NCBI RefSeq assembly: GCF_001425045.1
Contig: NZ_LMDJ01000003.1
Location: forward strand, 10,881-69,771
Length of the DNA: 58,891 nucleotides
Direction of reading: 5' to 3'
DNA from: Massilia sp. Root351
Lineage (GTDB): Bacteria; Pseudomonadota; Gammaproteobacteria; Burkholderiales; Burkholderiaceae_D
The notes beneath the pieces were generated by a model. It saw only the letters and a program-made list of their open reading frames with translations. It was not told the DNA's origin and ran no database searches. This document shows, piece after piece, positions 16,082-25,580 of the stretch. A program made the position numbers and the translations under genes. Each line of letters begins with the position of its first letter. Positions within the stretch are counted from its first letter, which is position 1.

Positions 16082-16696
16082 ATGAAGCACCCTGTAGCCG
16101 CAGTTATCTTAGGTCTCGCAACCCTGGCCGCTGGCCAGGCCATGGCAGCGGAAGCCAGCCCCTGGCTGGTGCGCGTGCGCGCACTGCACCTCGATCCGGC
16201 CGACAAATCGGGCCCGGTCGGCGGCACCGGCGCGTCCGACCGTCTCACCATCGACAGCAAGACCTTCCCCGAGTTCGACGTCTCCTATTTCTTCACCCCG
16301 AACCTGGCGGCGGAGCTGGTACTGACCTATCCGCAAAAGCACGACGTGCTGCTGGACGGCAAAAGCATCGGCACCATGAAGCACCTGCCGCCCACGCTGC
16401 TGGCGCAGTACCACTTCCTGCCGGACGCGCAGTTCCGCCCCTACGTGGGCGCCGGCTTGAACTACACCACCTTCTCCAAGGTGCGCATCCTGAACGGCAA
16501 CGCGGGCCTGGAACACAAGAGCTTCGGCCTGGCGCTGCAAGCCGGCGTGGACTACGCGCTGGACAAGAACTGGTCGCTCAACCTGGATGTGAAGAAAGTG
16601 CAGATCCGCAGCGACGTCAACAGCGCGGGCACCAAGCTCAGCAACGTGAAAGTCGATCCACTGCTGGTGTCGGTGGGCGTAGGCTACCGGTTCTGA
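16082..16696 (+). CDS. ompW: OmpW-family outer-membrane beta-barrel protein
   Basis: 204 residues. A signal peptide ends GQAMA, and the mature protein begins EASPWLVRVRALHL. Family segments follow: FPEFDVSYFFTPNLAAELVLTYPQKHDV, HLPPTLLAQYHF, FRPYVGAGLNYTTF and a C terminus ending VSVGVGYRF, the Phe-terminated beta signal recognised by the BAM complex. OmpW forms a small eight-stranded barrel with a hydrophobic channel for small molecules. The ATG at 16082 has GAGAGGAAG upstream. Two FNR-like boxes precede it, suggesting control by oxygen or nitrogen oxides. It is convergent with the DUF2244 gene, six bases away. A normal, complete member of the family. Confidence 0.95.
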   Translation: MKHPVAAVILGLATLAAGQAMAAEASPWLVRVRALHLDPADKSGPVGGTGASDRLTIDSKTFPEFDVSYFFTPNLAAELVLTYPQKHDVLLDGKSIGTMKHLPPTLLAQYHFLPDAQFRPYVGAGLNYTTFSKVRILNGNAGLEHKSFGLALQAGVDYALDKNWSLNLDVKKVQIRSDVNSAGTKLSNVKVDPLLVSVGVGYRF

Positions 16697-16702
16697 GCCA
16701 GC

Positions 16703-17161
16703 CTAGAAGCGCCCGGCCAGCAGCTCCATGCGAAGCTCGCTGGCAAAGGCGAGGCGCTGCGGGGCCAGCGCGTAGCGGCCCACCTGCAGCGCGGCGCCCT
16801 GCGACTCCAGCGTAACCAGGTCGCCGCCGCGCTCCGGCGGCGTGATCTTTGTGCGGCAGGGCTGGAATTGGGTCTGCACCGTCTTCCCGGCGGATACGCG
16901 CACCACCAGCAGGCAGCCGCTGGTGAGCACCACGTGCTCGTAGTCGGCGGCATGGCGGGCGTAGCACAGGAAGGCCGCCGTCACGGCGGCCAGCTCCACG
17001 CCGGTGAAGCACAGCACCTGCCAGATGCCGTGCAGCAGGAACACCGTGGCCACGGCCAGCGACAGCACGCACAGCACCGCCCACGCCACCGCCGTCTGGC
17101 GCGGCGTCAGCGAACAATTGCGCCGCCATAGCCATTCGCGCTTTTCCAGGTCACGCCGCAC
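16703..17161 (-). CDS. DUF2244 family membrane protein
   Basis: 152 residues from a GTG at 17159-17161 that has AGGAGAG just upstream; an ATG 51 bases earlier lacks a site. The opening REWLWRRNCSLTPRQ is characteristic of DUF2244. Two membrane helices follow (about residues 25-45 and 48-65), then a soluble beta-rich domain with GDLVTLESQGAALQVGRYA. Family members are small inner-membrane proteins frequently encoded near cytochrome oxidase genes, but no oxidase gene is present here. It is convergent with ompW and divergent from the chemoreceptor. Function unknown. Confidence 0.85.
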   Translation of the reverse strand: MRRDLEKREWLWRRNCSLTPRQTAVAWAVLCVLSLAVATVFLLHGIWQVLCFTGVELAAVTAAFLCYARHAADYEHVVLTSGCLLVVRVSAGKTVQTQFQPCRTKITPPERGGDLVTLESQGAALQVGRYALAPQRLAFASELRMELLAGRF

Positions 17162-17408
17162 GGGACTCTCCTCTACGCTGCGGTTTGGCGGCTTACGGCG
17201 CAATGCGCCCACGCCCCCTACTCGCCTATTTTACGACTGCCGCGCAGCCCATGTGCCGCATCACGTTGTTACTCCGCGACAACATGTAGTTTTCCGGTGC
17301 CAGCGCCGCATGATTTTGCCCCGCCGGGGCACCGTTTTAAGGAACAATGGGAAACCGGCATGATCAGATAGCAAACCGCATAACAATCCACGCAACAATG
17401 GGGACAAC

Positions 17409-19115
17409 ATGGCACTCTCAAACTTGAAAATTGGCGCCCGGCTGGGCGTAGGCTTCGCGATCGTGCTCGCGCTACTGACGGCGATGCTGATCCTGGGCCT
17501 GAGCTCCCTGTCGCGCATCGGCAGCCGCACGCAGGACATCGTGGCCGACAAAAACGTGAAGATGGCCGCCGCCAACGTCCTGGTGGACAACGTGCGCACC
17601 ATCTCGCTGGCGCTGACCACCATGATCGTGGTGCCCGACACCGCATCGATGAACGCCGAGCTGGCCAAGGTGGCCGAGGCGCGCAAGAAGTACGGCGCCG
17701 CCAGGGAAACCATGCTGAAGCTGCTGTCCGACGACAAGGAGAGGCAGCTGATGGCGGCGGTGGACGAGGCGCTGAAATCCGGCGCGGCCAAGAACAACGA
17801 GCTGGTGCGGCTGCGCAAGGAGGGCGAAATCCAGGACGCGACCGCGTTCCTGCTCAAGGAGACCGGCCCTTCGCTGAACGCGGTGCTGGCGGCGCTGGAC
17901 GCGTTCGTGAACTACGAGGCCAAGCTGGCCAGCGACGCGGCAGTCGACGTGGAACAGGTGTACAGCAGCTCGCAGGTCCTGCTGCTGGCCCTGGGCATCG
18001 CGGGCATCGCCATCGGCGCCGGCGTGGCGTGGTTCATCACGCGCTCCATCACCGGCCCGCTGAACAAGGCGGTGGACCTGGCCGAAACCGTGGCCTCGGG
18101 CGACCTGTCCTCGCACATCGAGGCCGGCAGCGGCGACGAGACCGGCCGCCTGCTGAACGCGCTGCGCGCCATGAACGACAGCCTGCTCAACGTGGTGAGC
18201 CAGGTCCGCACGGGTACCGATGCGATCAGCACCGCCTCCAGCGAAATCGCGGCCGGCAACCTGGACCTGTCGTCGCGCACCGAACACCAGGCCAGCTCGC
18301 TGGAGGAAACCGCATCGTCGATGGAGGAGCTCACTTCCACCGTGAAGCAGAACGCGGACAACGCGCGCCAGGCGAACACGCTGGCCAGGTCGGCCTCCGA
18401 AGTGGCCAGCAAGGGCGGCGAAATCGTGGCGCAGGTGGTGGACACCATGGGCACCATCAACGATTCGTCGCGCAAGATCGTGGACATCATCGGGGTGATC
18501 GACGGCATCGCCTTCCAGACCAACATCCTGGCGCTCAACGCCGCCGTGGAAGCGGCGCGCGCCGGCGAGCAGGGACGCGGGTTTGCCGTGGTGGCGTCCG
18601 AGGTGCGCAACCTTGCGCAGCGTTCGGCGGCGGCGGCCAAGGAGATCAAGGAGCTGATCAACGCGTCGGTGGCCAATGTGGACACCGGCTCGCGCCTGGT
18701 CAACGACGCGGGCCAGACCATGGGCGATATCGTGTCCAGCATCCAGCGCGTGACGGACATCATGGGCGAGATCACGTCGGCCAGCCAGGAGCAGACCCTG
18801 GGCATCGAACAAATCAACTCGGCGATCGCGCAGATGGACGAGGTGACGCAGCAGAACGCGGCGCTGGTTGAGGAAGCTGCGGCAGCGTCGCAAAGCATGC
18901 AGGAGCAGGCAGGCAACCTGGCCACGGTGGTGGGATTCTTCAAGACGGGAACGCATGCTTCGCACGCGCCTGCGCCGCACCGCGCCGCACCGGCTCGCGC
19001 TGCGGCCCAGGCAAAGCCAAGCGCGCCGGCACGCAGCGTGGCCGCGCGCCCGGCCGCCAAGCCTGCGCAGCGCCTGGCGCCGAGCAAACCGGCCGACGAC
19101 TGGGAAGAGTTCTGA
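17409..19115 (+). CDS. Methyl-accepting chemotaxis protein with C-terminal DWEEF tether
   Basis: 568 residues. TM1 is near residues 12-32. A four-helix-bundle-type periplasmic sensor follows ([18 protein letters not shown] region), then TM2 near 195-212, a HAMP domain ([24 protein letters not shown]) and the cytoplasmic signalling domain, whose hairpin tip ([37 protein letters not shown], in pieces) is invariant in chemoreceptors. A Pro/Ala-rich flexible tail ends DDWEEF, matching the pentapeptide that tethers CheR and sometimes CheB in high-abundance receptors. The start has GGGGAC upstream. A cheB/cheR-containing signalling operon lies convergent to it, 124 bases away. The ligand is unknown. 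Confidence 0.94.
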   Translation: MALSNLKIGARLGVGFAIVLALLTAMLILGLSSLSRIGSRTQDIVADKNVKMAAANVLVDNVRTISLALTTMIVVPDTASMNAELAKVAEARKKYGAARETMLKLLSDDKERQLMAAVDEALKSGAAKNNELVRLRKEGEIQDATAFLLKETGPSLNAVLAALDAFVNYEAKLASDAAVDVEQVYSSSQVLLLALGIAGIAIGAGVAWFITRSITGPLNKAVDLAETVASGDLSSHIEAGSGDETGRLLNALRAMNDSLLNVVSQVRTGTDAISTASSEIAAGNLDLSSRTEHQASSLEETASSMEELTSTVKQNADNARQANTLARSASEVASKGGEIVAQVVDTMGTINDSSRKIVDIIGVIDGIAFQTNILALNAAVEAARAGEQGRGFAVVASEVRNLAQRSAAAAKEIKELINASVANVDTGSRLVNDAGQTMGDIVSSIQRVTDIMGEITSASQEQTLGIEQINSAIAQMDEVTQQNAALVEEAAAASQSMQEQAGNLATVVGFFKTGTHASHAPAPHRAAPARAAAQAKPSAPARSVAARPAAKPAQRLAPSKPADDWEEF

Positions 19116-19220
19116 GACTGCGCACCGATGGCGGCTTACCCTCCCGGCTCGGCGCGCCCGGCTCGGCGCCCCCGCCAAGCCGCCCGCCGTGGCCCCGAAT
19201 GCCGGGCGGGCGGCGCAGGA

Positions 19221-19247
19221 CGGGTTAGGTGGACACGCCCTAACCCG
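19221..19247. terminator. Hairpin between convergent MCP and kinase genes
   Basis: CGGGTTAGG (19221-19229) pairs perfectly with CCTAACCCG (19239-19247) around a nine-base loop. It overlaps the stop codon of the downstream kinase gene and sits 106 bases after the chemoreceptor. There is no T run, so intrinsic termination is only possible. Confidence 0.35.
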
Positions 19248-20424
19248 CCGAGCGCGGCAGCGTGAGCGTAAAGACGGAACCGTCACCCGGCGCGCTGACC
19301 ACCGTGAGCGTGCCGTTGTGCGCTTCGGCCAGCTGGCGCGAGATGTAGAGTCCCAGGCCGAGGCCCGCGCTGACACCGGTGTCCAGCCCGCGCTCAAACG
19401 GCTCGAAGATCTTCGCCTGCGTTTCCTCGCTAATGCCCGCGCCGCCGTCGCGCACCGAAATCCGCACTTCGCGCGGGTCCGCATCGAGCTTCACCTCCAC
19501 CGGCTTGCCGCAACCGTAGCGCAGCGCATTGGTCAGCAGGTTGACGATCACCTGCTCCAGCCGGAACTCGTCCCACCAGCCGCTCACTTCGCGCTCCGCG
19601 ACCAGGCTGATCTCGCAGCCGGTCTCCCTGGCCTGGCGCGACAAGTCCGCCACTATTCTTTGCAGCAGCCCGGACAGCTCGGTGGCCGCCGGCCGTATCG
19701 ACAGCTTGCCGCTGCGGATGCGCGACACGTCCAGCATGTCGTCGATCAGCCGTATCATGCTCTGGATCTGGCGGTCGTCGCGCGCCACCATCTTCTTCCA
19801 CACTTCCGGATTGAACGCTTCCTGCAAGCCGCGCTCGATCTGCAGCTTGCGCAGCTGCGTTTCCAGGAACAGGGTATTGAGCGGCGTGCGCAGCTCGTGC
19901 GCCACCATGGACATGAACTCGTCGCGCGTGCGCAAGGCGCGCTGCAGGTCCTCCTGCGCCGCGTTCAGCTCCCGCAAGGTGGCTTCCTGTTCGGCGCGGG
20001 CCTTCTCCAGCGCTTCCACCTGGCGTTGCGTTTCCTGCCGCTGCCGGTGCAGCGCCACGAACACGCTGACCTTGCTCTTCACCATGTCGCCGTCCAGCGG
20101 CTTGTACAGGAAGTCCACCGCGCCGGCCTCGTAGCCCTTGAAGGCGTAGTTCAGCTCCTTGCCGGCCGCGCTGACGAACACGATGGGAATGTGGCGTGTC
20201 TTCTCGGTGCCGCGCATCAGCTCCGCCAGCTCGAAGCCGTCCATGCCGGGCATCTGCACGTCCAGGATGGCCAGCGCGAAGTCGTGCTCCAGCAGCAGCG
20301 CCAGCGCTTCTTCGCCGGATGCGGCCTGGTACACCGCGCGCTCCTCGTCGCGCAGCAGGGCATGCAGCGCGCGCAGGTTTTCCGGCAGGTCGTCCACAAT
20401 CAGCAGCTTGGTCCGTTCCAGCAT
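19240..20424 (-). CDS. Hybrid response regulator-histidine kinase (REC-HisKA-HATPase)
   Basis: 394 residues. A receiver domain at residues 5-120 has acidic pocket DD at 11-12, phospho-acceptor Asp 55 (AILDVQMPG) and the Lys of FLYKPL. A coiled coil (125-165) leads to the dimerisation domain with the autophosphorylated His at 176 (MVAHELRTPLN). The ATPase domain carries VNLLTNALRYG, RDGGAGI and GLGLGLYI. There is no membrane segment or output domain. Receiver-first kinases of this type take phosphate or inhibitory input from another kinase and pass it on. It is the last gene of a four-gene operon; its start shares one base with the cheB stop. Signal and downstream partner unknown. Confidence 0.92.
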   Translation of the reverse strand: MLERTKLLIVDDLPENLRALHALLRDEERAVYQAASGEEALALLLEHDFALAILDVQMPGMDGFELAELMRGTEKTRHIPIVFVSAAGKELNYAFKGYEAGAVDFLYKPLDGDMVKSKVSVFVALHRQRQETQRQVEALEKARAEQEATLRELNAAQEDLQRALRTRDEFMSMVAHELRTPLNTLFLETQLRKLQIERGLQEAFNPEVWKKMVARDDRQIQSMIRLIDDMLDVSRIRSGKLSIRPAATELSGLLQRIVADLSRQARETGCEISLVAEREVSGWWDEFRLEQVIVNLLTNALRYGCGKPVEVKLDADPREVRISVRDGGAGISEETQAKIFEPFERGLDTGVSAGLGLGLYISRQLAEAHNGTLTVVSAPGDGSVFTLTLPRSAG

Positions 20425-21035
20425 CAGCTCCTCTCCAATCTATTTTCCAGCAATGCCAGCAGGGTGCGGATGTCCCTCAGCGGTAATATCAAATCGGGTG
20501 TGCGCAGGCGGATGGCGGCGCGCGGCATCACGTCCACCTGCGCCTCGTCCGGGTCCTGCACCACGGTGAGGCCGCCCGCTTCGCCGATAGCGGCCAGGCC
20601 GGCCGCGCCGTCGTGGTTGGCGCCGGTGAGCAGGACGCCGGCCAGCGCGGAACCGTACACGTCCGCCGCCGACGCCATGATGAAATCGATCGCGGGGCGC
20701 GAGAAATTGTGCGGCGCCTCGCAGCTCAACGAAAAGCAGCGGTCCGATTCTACCGACAAGTGATAGCCGGACGGCGCAAAGTACACCGTGCCTGCCGCCA
20801 CCGGCTGCTTGTCCTCCGCTTCCAGCACCGCCATCGCCATGCGCTGCGCGAACACTTCGGCCAGCTGGCTGGCGCGCCCCTGCATCATGTGCACCACCAC
20901 CACGATGGGCAGCGGCGCGCCGGCCGGCAGGCCGGGCAGGATCTCCAGCAGCGCCGACACGCCGCCAGCCGAAGCGCCTATCACCACGGCTTCGAAGGCG
21001 CGGCCTTGCAGCAGCTCGCTGAAGGAAGTTTTCAT
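20424..21035 (-). CDS. CheB-type protein-glutamate methylesterase domain
   Basis: 203 residues: a stand-alone CheB catalytic domain without the usual N-terminal receiver. The catalytic triad is visible as Ser 22 (GASAGG), His 49 (VVHM) and Asp 142 (GANHDGAAG). CheB hydrolyses methyl esters on chemoreceptor glutamates to reset adaptation. It overlaps the CheR gene by four bases upstream and the REC-kinase gene by one base downstream. Without a receiver, its activity must be set by other means, perhaps by the adjacent kinases or by complex formation. Domain identity is firm; its target could be the chemoreceptor encoded next to the operon or a different protein. Confidence 0.92.
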   Translation of the reverse strand: MKTSFSELLQGRAFEAVVIGASAGGVSALLEILPGLPAGAPLPIVVVVHMMQGRASQLAEVFAQRMAMAVLEAEDKQPVAAGTVYFAPSGYHLSVESDRCFSLSCEAPHNFSRPAIDFIMASAADVYGSALAGVLLTGANHDGAAGLAAIGEAGGLTVVQDPDEAQVDVMPRAAIRLRTPDLILPLRDIRTLLALLENRLERS

Positions 21036-21865
21036 GACAGCTTCCTGAACAGGCGCTCACGCTTCACCACCGGCTCGAAGCGCGGGCCATAGGCCGAGAA
21101 GTCGATGCTCTCCTTGCTGCCCAGGCCGAGGAAGCCGCGGTGGCACAGCGACTCGTGGAACAGGCCGAAGGCGCGCTCCTGGAGCTTCTTCTTGAAGTAG
21201 ATCATCACGTTGCGGCAGCTGATGAAATGGGTTTCGGCAAACACGCTGTCGGTGGCCAGGCTGTGGTCGGCGTAGGTGACGTTTTCCATCAGCGAGCGGT
21301 CGAACAGGGCGGCGTTGTAGGCGGCCGTGTAGTAGTCCGAGAAGGCGTGCCTGCCGCCTGCGGCCTGGTAGTTGGCAGTGTAGTCGCGCATGCTGTCGAG
21401 CGGGAACACGCCCTTCTTGGCCTTCTCCAGCGATTGCGGGTTGATGTCGGTGGCGTAAATGATGCTGCGCTCCAGCAGGCCCTCTTCCTTCAGCAGGATG
21501 GCCATGGAATAAACTTCCTCGCCGGTGCTGCAGCCGGCCACCCAGATCTTCAGCGACGGATAAGTGGACAGCACCGGCGTCACGTGCTCGCGCAGCGCGG
21601 CGTAGTAGCTCGGGTCGCGGAACATCTCCGTGACCGGAATGGTCAGGTATTGCAGCAGCTGCGTGAAGGCGGCCGGATCGTGCAGCACGCGCGACTGCAG
21701 CACCGAGATGGTGTCGCACTTCATTTCGCCCATGGCGTGCAGCACGCGGCGCTTCTGCGAGGCGCCGGTGTAGTCGCGGAAGTCGTAGCTGTACTTCTGG
21801 TAGATGGCTTCCATCAGCATGCTCAGCTCGATGTCGATGCTGCTGCGGTGTTCGTGATGGCTCAT
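21032..21865 (-). CDS. CheR-type chemoreceptor glutamate methyltransferase
   Basis: 277 residues from the ATG at 21863-21865, which overlaps the end of the large kinase gene by four bases; the longer frame upstream is not CheR-like. An N-terminal helical domain (YDFRDYTGASQKRRVLHAMG) precedes the SAM-binding domain with VAGCSTGEEVYSMAILL and the motif FISCRNVMIYF, both diagnostic of CheR. It methylates receptor glutamates using S-adenosylmethionine. Encoded between a hybrid kinase and CheB without CheA or CheW, so it probably belongs to a non-flagellar or hybrid-kinase signalling module of the CheB/CheR-kinase type. No tetratricopeptide extension is present. Confidence 0.93.
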   Translation of the reverse strand: MSHHEHRSSIDIELSMLMEAIYQKYSYDFRDYTGASQKRRVLHAMGEMKCDTISVLQSRVLHDPAAFTQLLQYLTIPVTEMFRDPSYYAALREHVTPVLSTYPSLKIWVAGCSTGEEVYSMAILLKEEGLLERSIIYATDINPQSLEKAKKGVFPLDSMRDYTANYQAAGGRHAFSDYYTAAYNAALFDRSLMENVTYADHSLATDSVFAETHFISCRNVMIYFKKKLQERAFGLFHESLCHRGFLGLGSKESIDFSAYGPRFEPVVKRERLFRKLS

Positions 21866-24800
21866 GGCTGCATCCAGACCCGCAGCAGCGAGTACAAGCG
21901 GGACAGGTCGATCGGCTTGGCCAGGTAATCGTTGGCGCCGGCGGCCAGGCACTGCTCCTGGTCGTCCTTCATGGCCTTGGCGGTGATGGCGATGATGGGA
22001 AGGCGGCCGAAGCGGCCATCGGCGCGGATGCGGCGGGTCGCTTCCAGGCCGTCCATCACCGGCATCATCACATCCATCAGCACCAGGTCGATTTCCGGCA
22101 CGGCGTTGAGCTTGTCGATGGCTTCGACGCCGTTGCGGCCGATTTCCACCGTGGCGCCCTTCTGCTCCAGCGCGCTGGTCAGGGCAAAGATGTTGCGCAC
22201 GTCGTCGTCCACCAGCAGGATGCGGCGGCCCTCGAACACGCGGTCGCGGCTGCGCACGGTCTTGAGCATGGTCTGGCGCTCGCTGGACAGCTGCGACTCC
22301 ACCTTGTGCAGGAACAGCGTCACTTCGTCCAGCAGGCGCTCGGGCGAGCGCGCGCCCTTGATGATGATGGAGCGCGAGTACCTGTGCAGGTCGGCCTCCT
22401 CGGCGCGCGTGAGGCTGCGGCCGGTGTAGACGATCACCGGCGGGAAGGAGGCGATCTCCTCCTGCGCCATGCGCTGCAGCAGCTCGTTGCCCTGCATGTC
22501 GGGCAGTTTCAGGTCGATGATCATGCAGTCGAACACGGTGGTGCGCAGCAGCGCCAGCGCTTCCTCGCCCGATTCGACGGCGGTGATGTCGATGTCGTCG
22601 TCCGAGATCAGCGCCACCACGCTGTCGCGCTGGCGGGCGTCGTCCTCCACCAGCAGCAGGCGCTTGATCTTCTGCGTGAACTTGTCTTCCAGCTTGCGGA
22701 ACACCTCCTCCAGCTGGCCGCGGGTGGCCGGCTTGAGCGCGAAGCCGATGGCGCCCATGTGCAGCGCCGCCTCGGCGTTTTCGGAGGCGGATACCACGTG
22801 CACGGGAATGTGGCGGGTGTTCGGATTGTCCTTCAGCAGCTGCAGCACGGACAGGCCGGAACGGTCGGGCAGGCGGATGTCGAGCAGGATGGCGTCGGGA
22901 CGGTATTGCTCGGCCAGCTGCAGGCCCTCGTCGGCGGCGAACGCCACCACGCAGCGGTAGCCCATCTCGTGCGCCAGGTCGTACAGGATGCGGGCGAAGG
23001 CCGGTTCGTCTTCCACCACCAGCACCAGGCGCTCGGGCGGCGGCGCCAGGCCGCGGTCGTCCTCGAAGGGACGGGGAACCGGCACGGCGGCCTGGCCGGC
23101 CGACTCAAACGCGGATGCAGGCGCAGGTGCAAGCGCCCCAGGCTGGGACGCCGCGCCCGGCCGGGCCCCGGCCGGCGCCGCGCCGGCGGCGGCACCAGGG
23201 CCGCCGCCGGGGCCGCCATTGGCGCTGGCGGCGCCGTCCATGCCGTAGGAAGCCCCCGGCGCCATGGCCGGCGTGAGCACGGCGGCGCCATGCGCCGGCG
23301 CGGCCCATTGCGCCGGCAGCGTGAGCGTGAAGGTACTGCCTTTGCCCAGCTGGCTCTGCAGTTCTATGCTGCCGCCCAGCAGCCGCGCCAGGTCGCGCGA
23401 GATCGACAGCCCCAGGCCGGTGCCGCCGTAACGGCGGCTGGTGGTGCCGTCGGCCTGCTGGAAGGCGCCGAAGATGGTCTCATGCTGGTCGGGACGGATG
23501 CCGATACCGGAATCGCTGACAGCGAAGCTGAGCTGGCCCGCCGCATCGGCCGACACGCGCAGTGCGATGCGGCCCGCCTCGGTGAACTTGATGGCGTTCG
23601 ACAGCAGGTTTTTCAGGATCTGCTCCAGGCGCTGGCGGTCGGTGTAGACCGTTTCCGGCACGCCGGGCGCGAGCTCCACCGTGAACTGCAGGTGCTTCTG
23701 CTGCGCCAGCGGCTCGAACACATGGCCCATGCCGCGCACCACCTGCTGCACGCTGAGCTCCTCCGGCAACAGCTCCAGCTTGCCCGCCTCCACCTTGGAA
23801 ATGTCGAGGATGTCGTTGATCAGGTTGAGCAGGTCGTTGCCGGCCGAGTAAATGGTCTGCGCGAAGCGCACCTGCTCCTCGTTCAGGTTGCCCTGCCCGT
23901 TCTCCGACAGCAGCTTGGCCAGGATCAGCGAGCTATTGAGCGGGGTGCGCAGCTCGTGCGACATATTGGCCAGGAACTGCGATTTGTACTGGCTGGCCCG
24001 CTCCAGGTCCAGCGCGCGTTCTTCCAGCTGCTGCTGGGCTTCGCCCAGGGCTTCGTTCTTCTGGTCCAGCACCAGCGCCTGTTCGGACAGCTGCTCGTTG
24101 GTCTGCTCCAGTTCCGCCTTCTGGTTTTCCAGGCTGGCCTGGGATTCCTCCAGCACGCGCGACTGCTCTTCCAGTTCCTCGTTGGCGGTGCGCAGCTCTT
24201 CCTGCTGCACCTGCAGTTCCTCGTTCAGCTGCTGCGTTTCGGCCAGCACCTCGGCGATACGCTGGCGCGCCAGCGTGGCTTCGATGGCGGTGCCGATATT
24301 GCTGCTGACCAGCTTGATGAAGTCCAGCTGGCGCAGCGACACCGGCTCCAGGAAGCCCAGCTCCACCACGCCGTTGACAACGCCGTCGCTGTCGACCGGC
24401 GCCAGCAGCAAATGGCGCGGCGGCGCCGCGCCCATGCCGCTGCTGATCTTCAGGTAGTCGTCCGGCAGCTTGTCGAGCTGGATCAGGCGGCGCTGCTGCA
24501 CCGCCTGCCATGGCAAGCCCTGGCCCGGCGGCAGCACGGCGCCATACTGCTCGTCCTCCTGGCCGTAGCCGTAGGACGCGGCGCGGCGCAGGCTGCCGTC
24601 CTGCTCGCGCACATACAGCGCGCCGGCGGCCACGCCCACGTAGTGCGACAGGAACTGCAGCAGCGCCGACGACAGCTGCGGCAGCGCCATCTGGCCGATG
24701 CCCTGCTCGGCGAGCTGGGTCTGGCCGGCGCGCAGCCACGCTTGTTCCTGCAGGCGTTCGGCATGCTCGGTCTGTTCCTGCAGGGCCGTGCCATAGGTAT

Positions 24801-25443
24801 CGGACAATTTGCGCATGTCGCGCCGGCCCAGCATGGCCAGCACGCCGCTCACCACCAGGCTGGCCAGCAGGAAGGCGGTGACGGCGATGCCGGTGACCGA
24901 CTTGGCGTCCGCGCGGCGCTCGGCCAGCAGGCGCTGTTCGCTGGTGACGAAGAGCTGGAACAGATTGCGTACTTCGTCGAATTCCAGCTTGCCGCGGCCG
25001 GCCCTGATGGGCTCCAGATAGTCGCCGCCGGTGCGGCGGAGCTCGATCACGTTCTGCGCGAAAACGTCCCACTGCTTCTGCTGGGCGGCGATGTTGCGCA
25101 CACGATTCATCTGCACCGGATTGTCTGCCACCATCTCGCGCAGCGTGGCCAGCGCGGTGTCCATCTTGGGCTTGGACAGCTTGTAGGAGGCCAGGAAGCT
25201 TTCCTCGCCGGTGAGCGCGAAGCCGCGCATGCCGGACTCCTGGTCCACCATCAGCTTGGCAATTTCGTTGGCGTTGCCGATCACCCGCTCGGTGTGCTCC
25301 ACCCACGTGAGCACATTCAGCAGGTAGACCAGGATGGCGGCGAATACCCCGACGTTGATCACGCCGGCCACCAGCGGCATGGTGATGTTGCGCGCGAGGA
25401 TGCGGCGGAAACTGATGTCGTCTTTCGCGGAGGTTCCAGTCAT
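21862..25443 (-). CDS. Large hybrid sensor kinase CHASE3-GAF-HisKA-HATPase-REC-REC-REC
   Basis: 1193 residues from the ATG at 25441-25443; a GTG 33 bases upstream is also possible. TM1 is at about 22-45. A periplasmic CHASE3 domain follows (about 48-180, with ESGMRGFALTGEESFL), then TM2 at 185-205. A GAF domain spans about 250-395 and a long Gln/Glu coiled coil 398-485. HisKA has His 496 (ANMSHELRTPLN). The HATPase has LLSNAIKF, SDSGIGI and GGTGLGLS. A 90-residue Gly/Ala/Pro linker precedes three receiver domains with acceptors Asp 855, Asp 977 and Asp 1124. It is a membrane-bound multistep phosphorelay sensor and the first gene of an operon with CheR, CheB and a REC-kinase, each overlapping the next. 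No phosphotransfer protein is encoded nearby. Signal unknown. Confidence 0.94.
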   Translation of the reverse strand: MTGTSAKDDISFRRILARNITMPLVAGVINVGVFAAILVYLLNVLTWVEHTERVIGNANEIAKLMVDQESGMRGFALTGEESFLASYKLSKPKMDTALATLREMVADNPVQMNRVRNIAAQQKQWDVFAQNVIELRRTGGDYLEPIRAGRGKLEFDEVRNLFQLFVTSEQRLLAERRADAKSVTGIAVTAFLLASLVVSGVLAMLGRRDMRKLSDTYGTALQEQTEHAERLQEQAWLRAGQTQLAEQGIGQMALPQLSSALLQFLSHYVGVAAGALYVREQDGSLRRAASYGYGQEDEQYGAVLPPGQGLPWQAVQQRRLIQLDKLPDDYLKISSGMGAAPPRHLLLAPVDSDGVVNGVVELGFLEPVSLRQLDFIKLVSSNIGTAIEATLARQRIAEVLAETQQLNEELQVQQEELRTANEELEEQSRVLEESQASLENQKAELEQTNEQLSEQALVLDQKNEALGEAQQQLEERALDLERASQYKSQFLANMSHELRTPLNSSLILAKLLSENGQGNLNEEQVRFAQTIYSAGNDLLNLINDILDISKVEAGKLELLPEELSVQQVVRGMGHVFEPLAQQKHLQFTVELAPGVPETVYTDRQRLEQILKNLLSNAIKFTEAGRIALRVSADAAGQLSFAVSDSGIGIRPDQHETIFGAFQQADGTTSRRYGGTGLGLSISRDLARLLGGSIELQSQLGKGSTFTLTLPAQWAAPAHGAAVLTPAMAPGASYGMDGAASANGGPGGGPGAAAGAAPAGARPGAASQPGALAPAPASAFESAGQAAVPVPRPFEDDRGLAPPPERLVLVVEDEPAFARILYDLAHEMGYRCVVAFAADEGLQLAEQYRPDAILLDIRLPDRSGLSVLQLLKDNPNTRHIPVHVVSASENAEAALHMGAIGFALKPATRGQLEEVFRKLEDKFTQKIKRLLLVEDDARQRDSVVALISDDDIDITAVESGEEALALLRTTVFDCMIIDLKLPDMQGNELLQRMAQEEIASFPPVIVYTGRSLTRAEEADLHRYSRSIIIKGARSPERLLDEVTLFLHKVESQLSSERQTMLKTVRSRDRVFEGRRILLVDDDVRNIFALTSALEQKGATVEIGRNGVEAIDKLNAVPEIDLVLMDVMMPVMDGLEATRRIRADGRFGRLPIIAITAKAMKDDQEQCLAAGANDYLAKPIDLSRLYSLLRVWMQP

Positions 25444-25544
25444 GATGCGGTAGTTCCTGGTTGCATAGGAATACACGAGTGTAGCCGATCATCATGCAGT
25501 TTCGTTGATTTGTTGCCAATAGTGCGGCAGCGCATGGGCACCGC

Positions 25545-25550
25545 TATAAT
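25545..25550 (+). promoter_or_regulatory. Candidate -10 box of the lipoprotein gene
   Basis: A perfect TATAAT lies 30 bases before the ATG at 25581 and would start transcription near 25557. That makes the earlier ATG at 25557 an unlikely start. No convincing -35 hexamer is visible at the right spacing. Confidence 0.5.
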
Positions 25551-25580
25551 AGGTTCATGCCCACAGAAAGACACGCCGCC

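Noticed and set aside
17330..17408. Possible sigma-28 promoter before the first chemoreceptor
   Set aside because: A TTAAGG element and downstream GC-rich bases resemble the consensus only loosely and spacing does not fit well.
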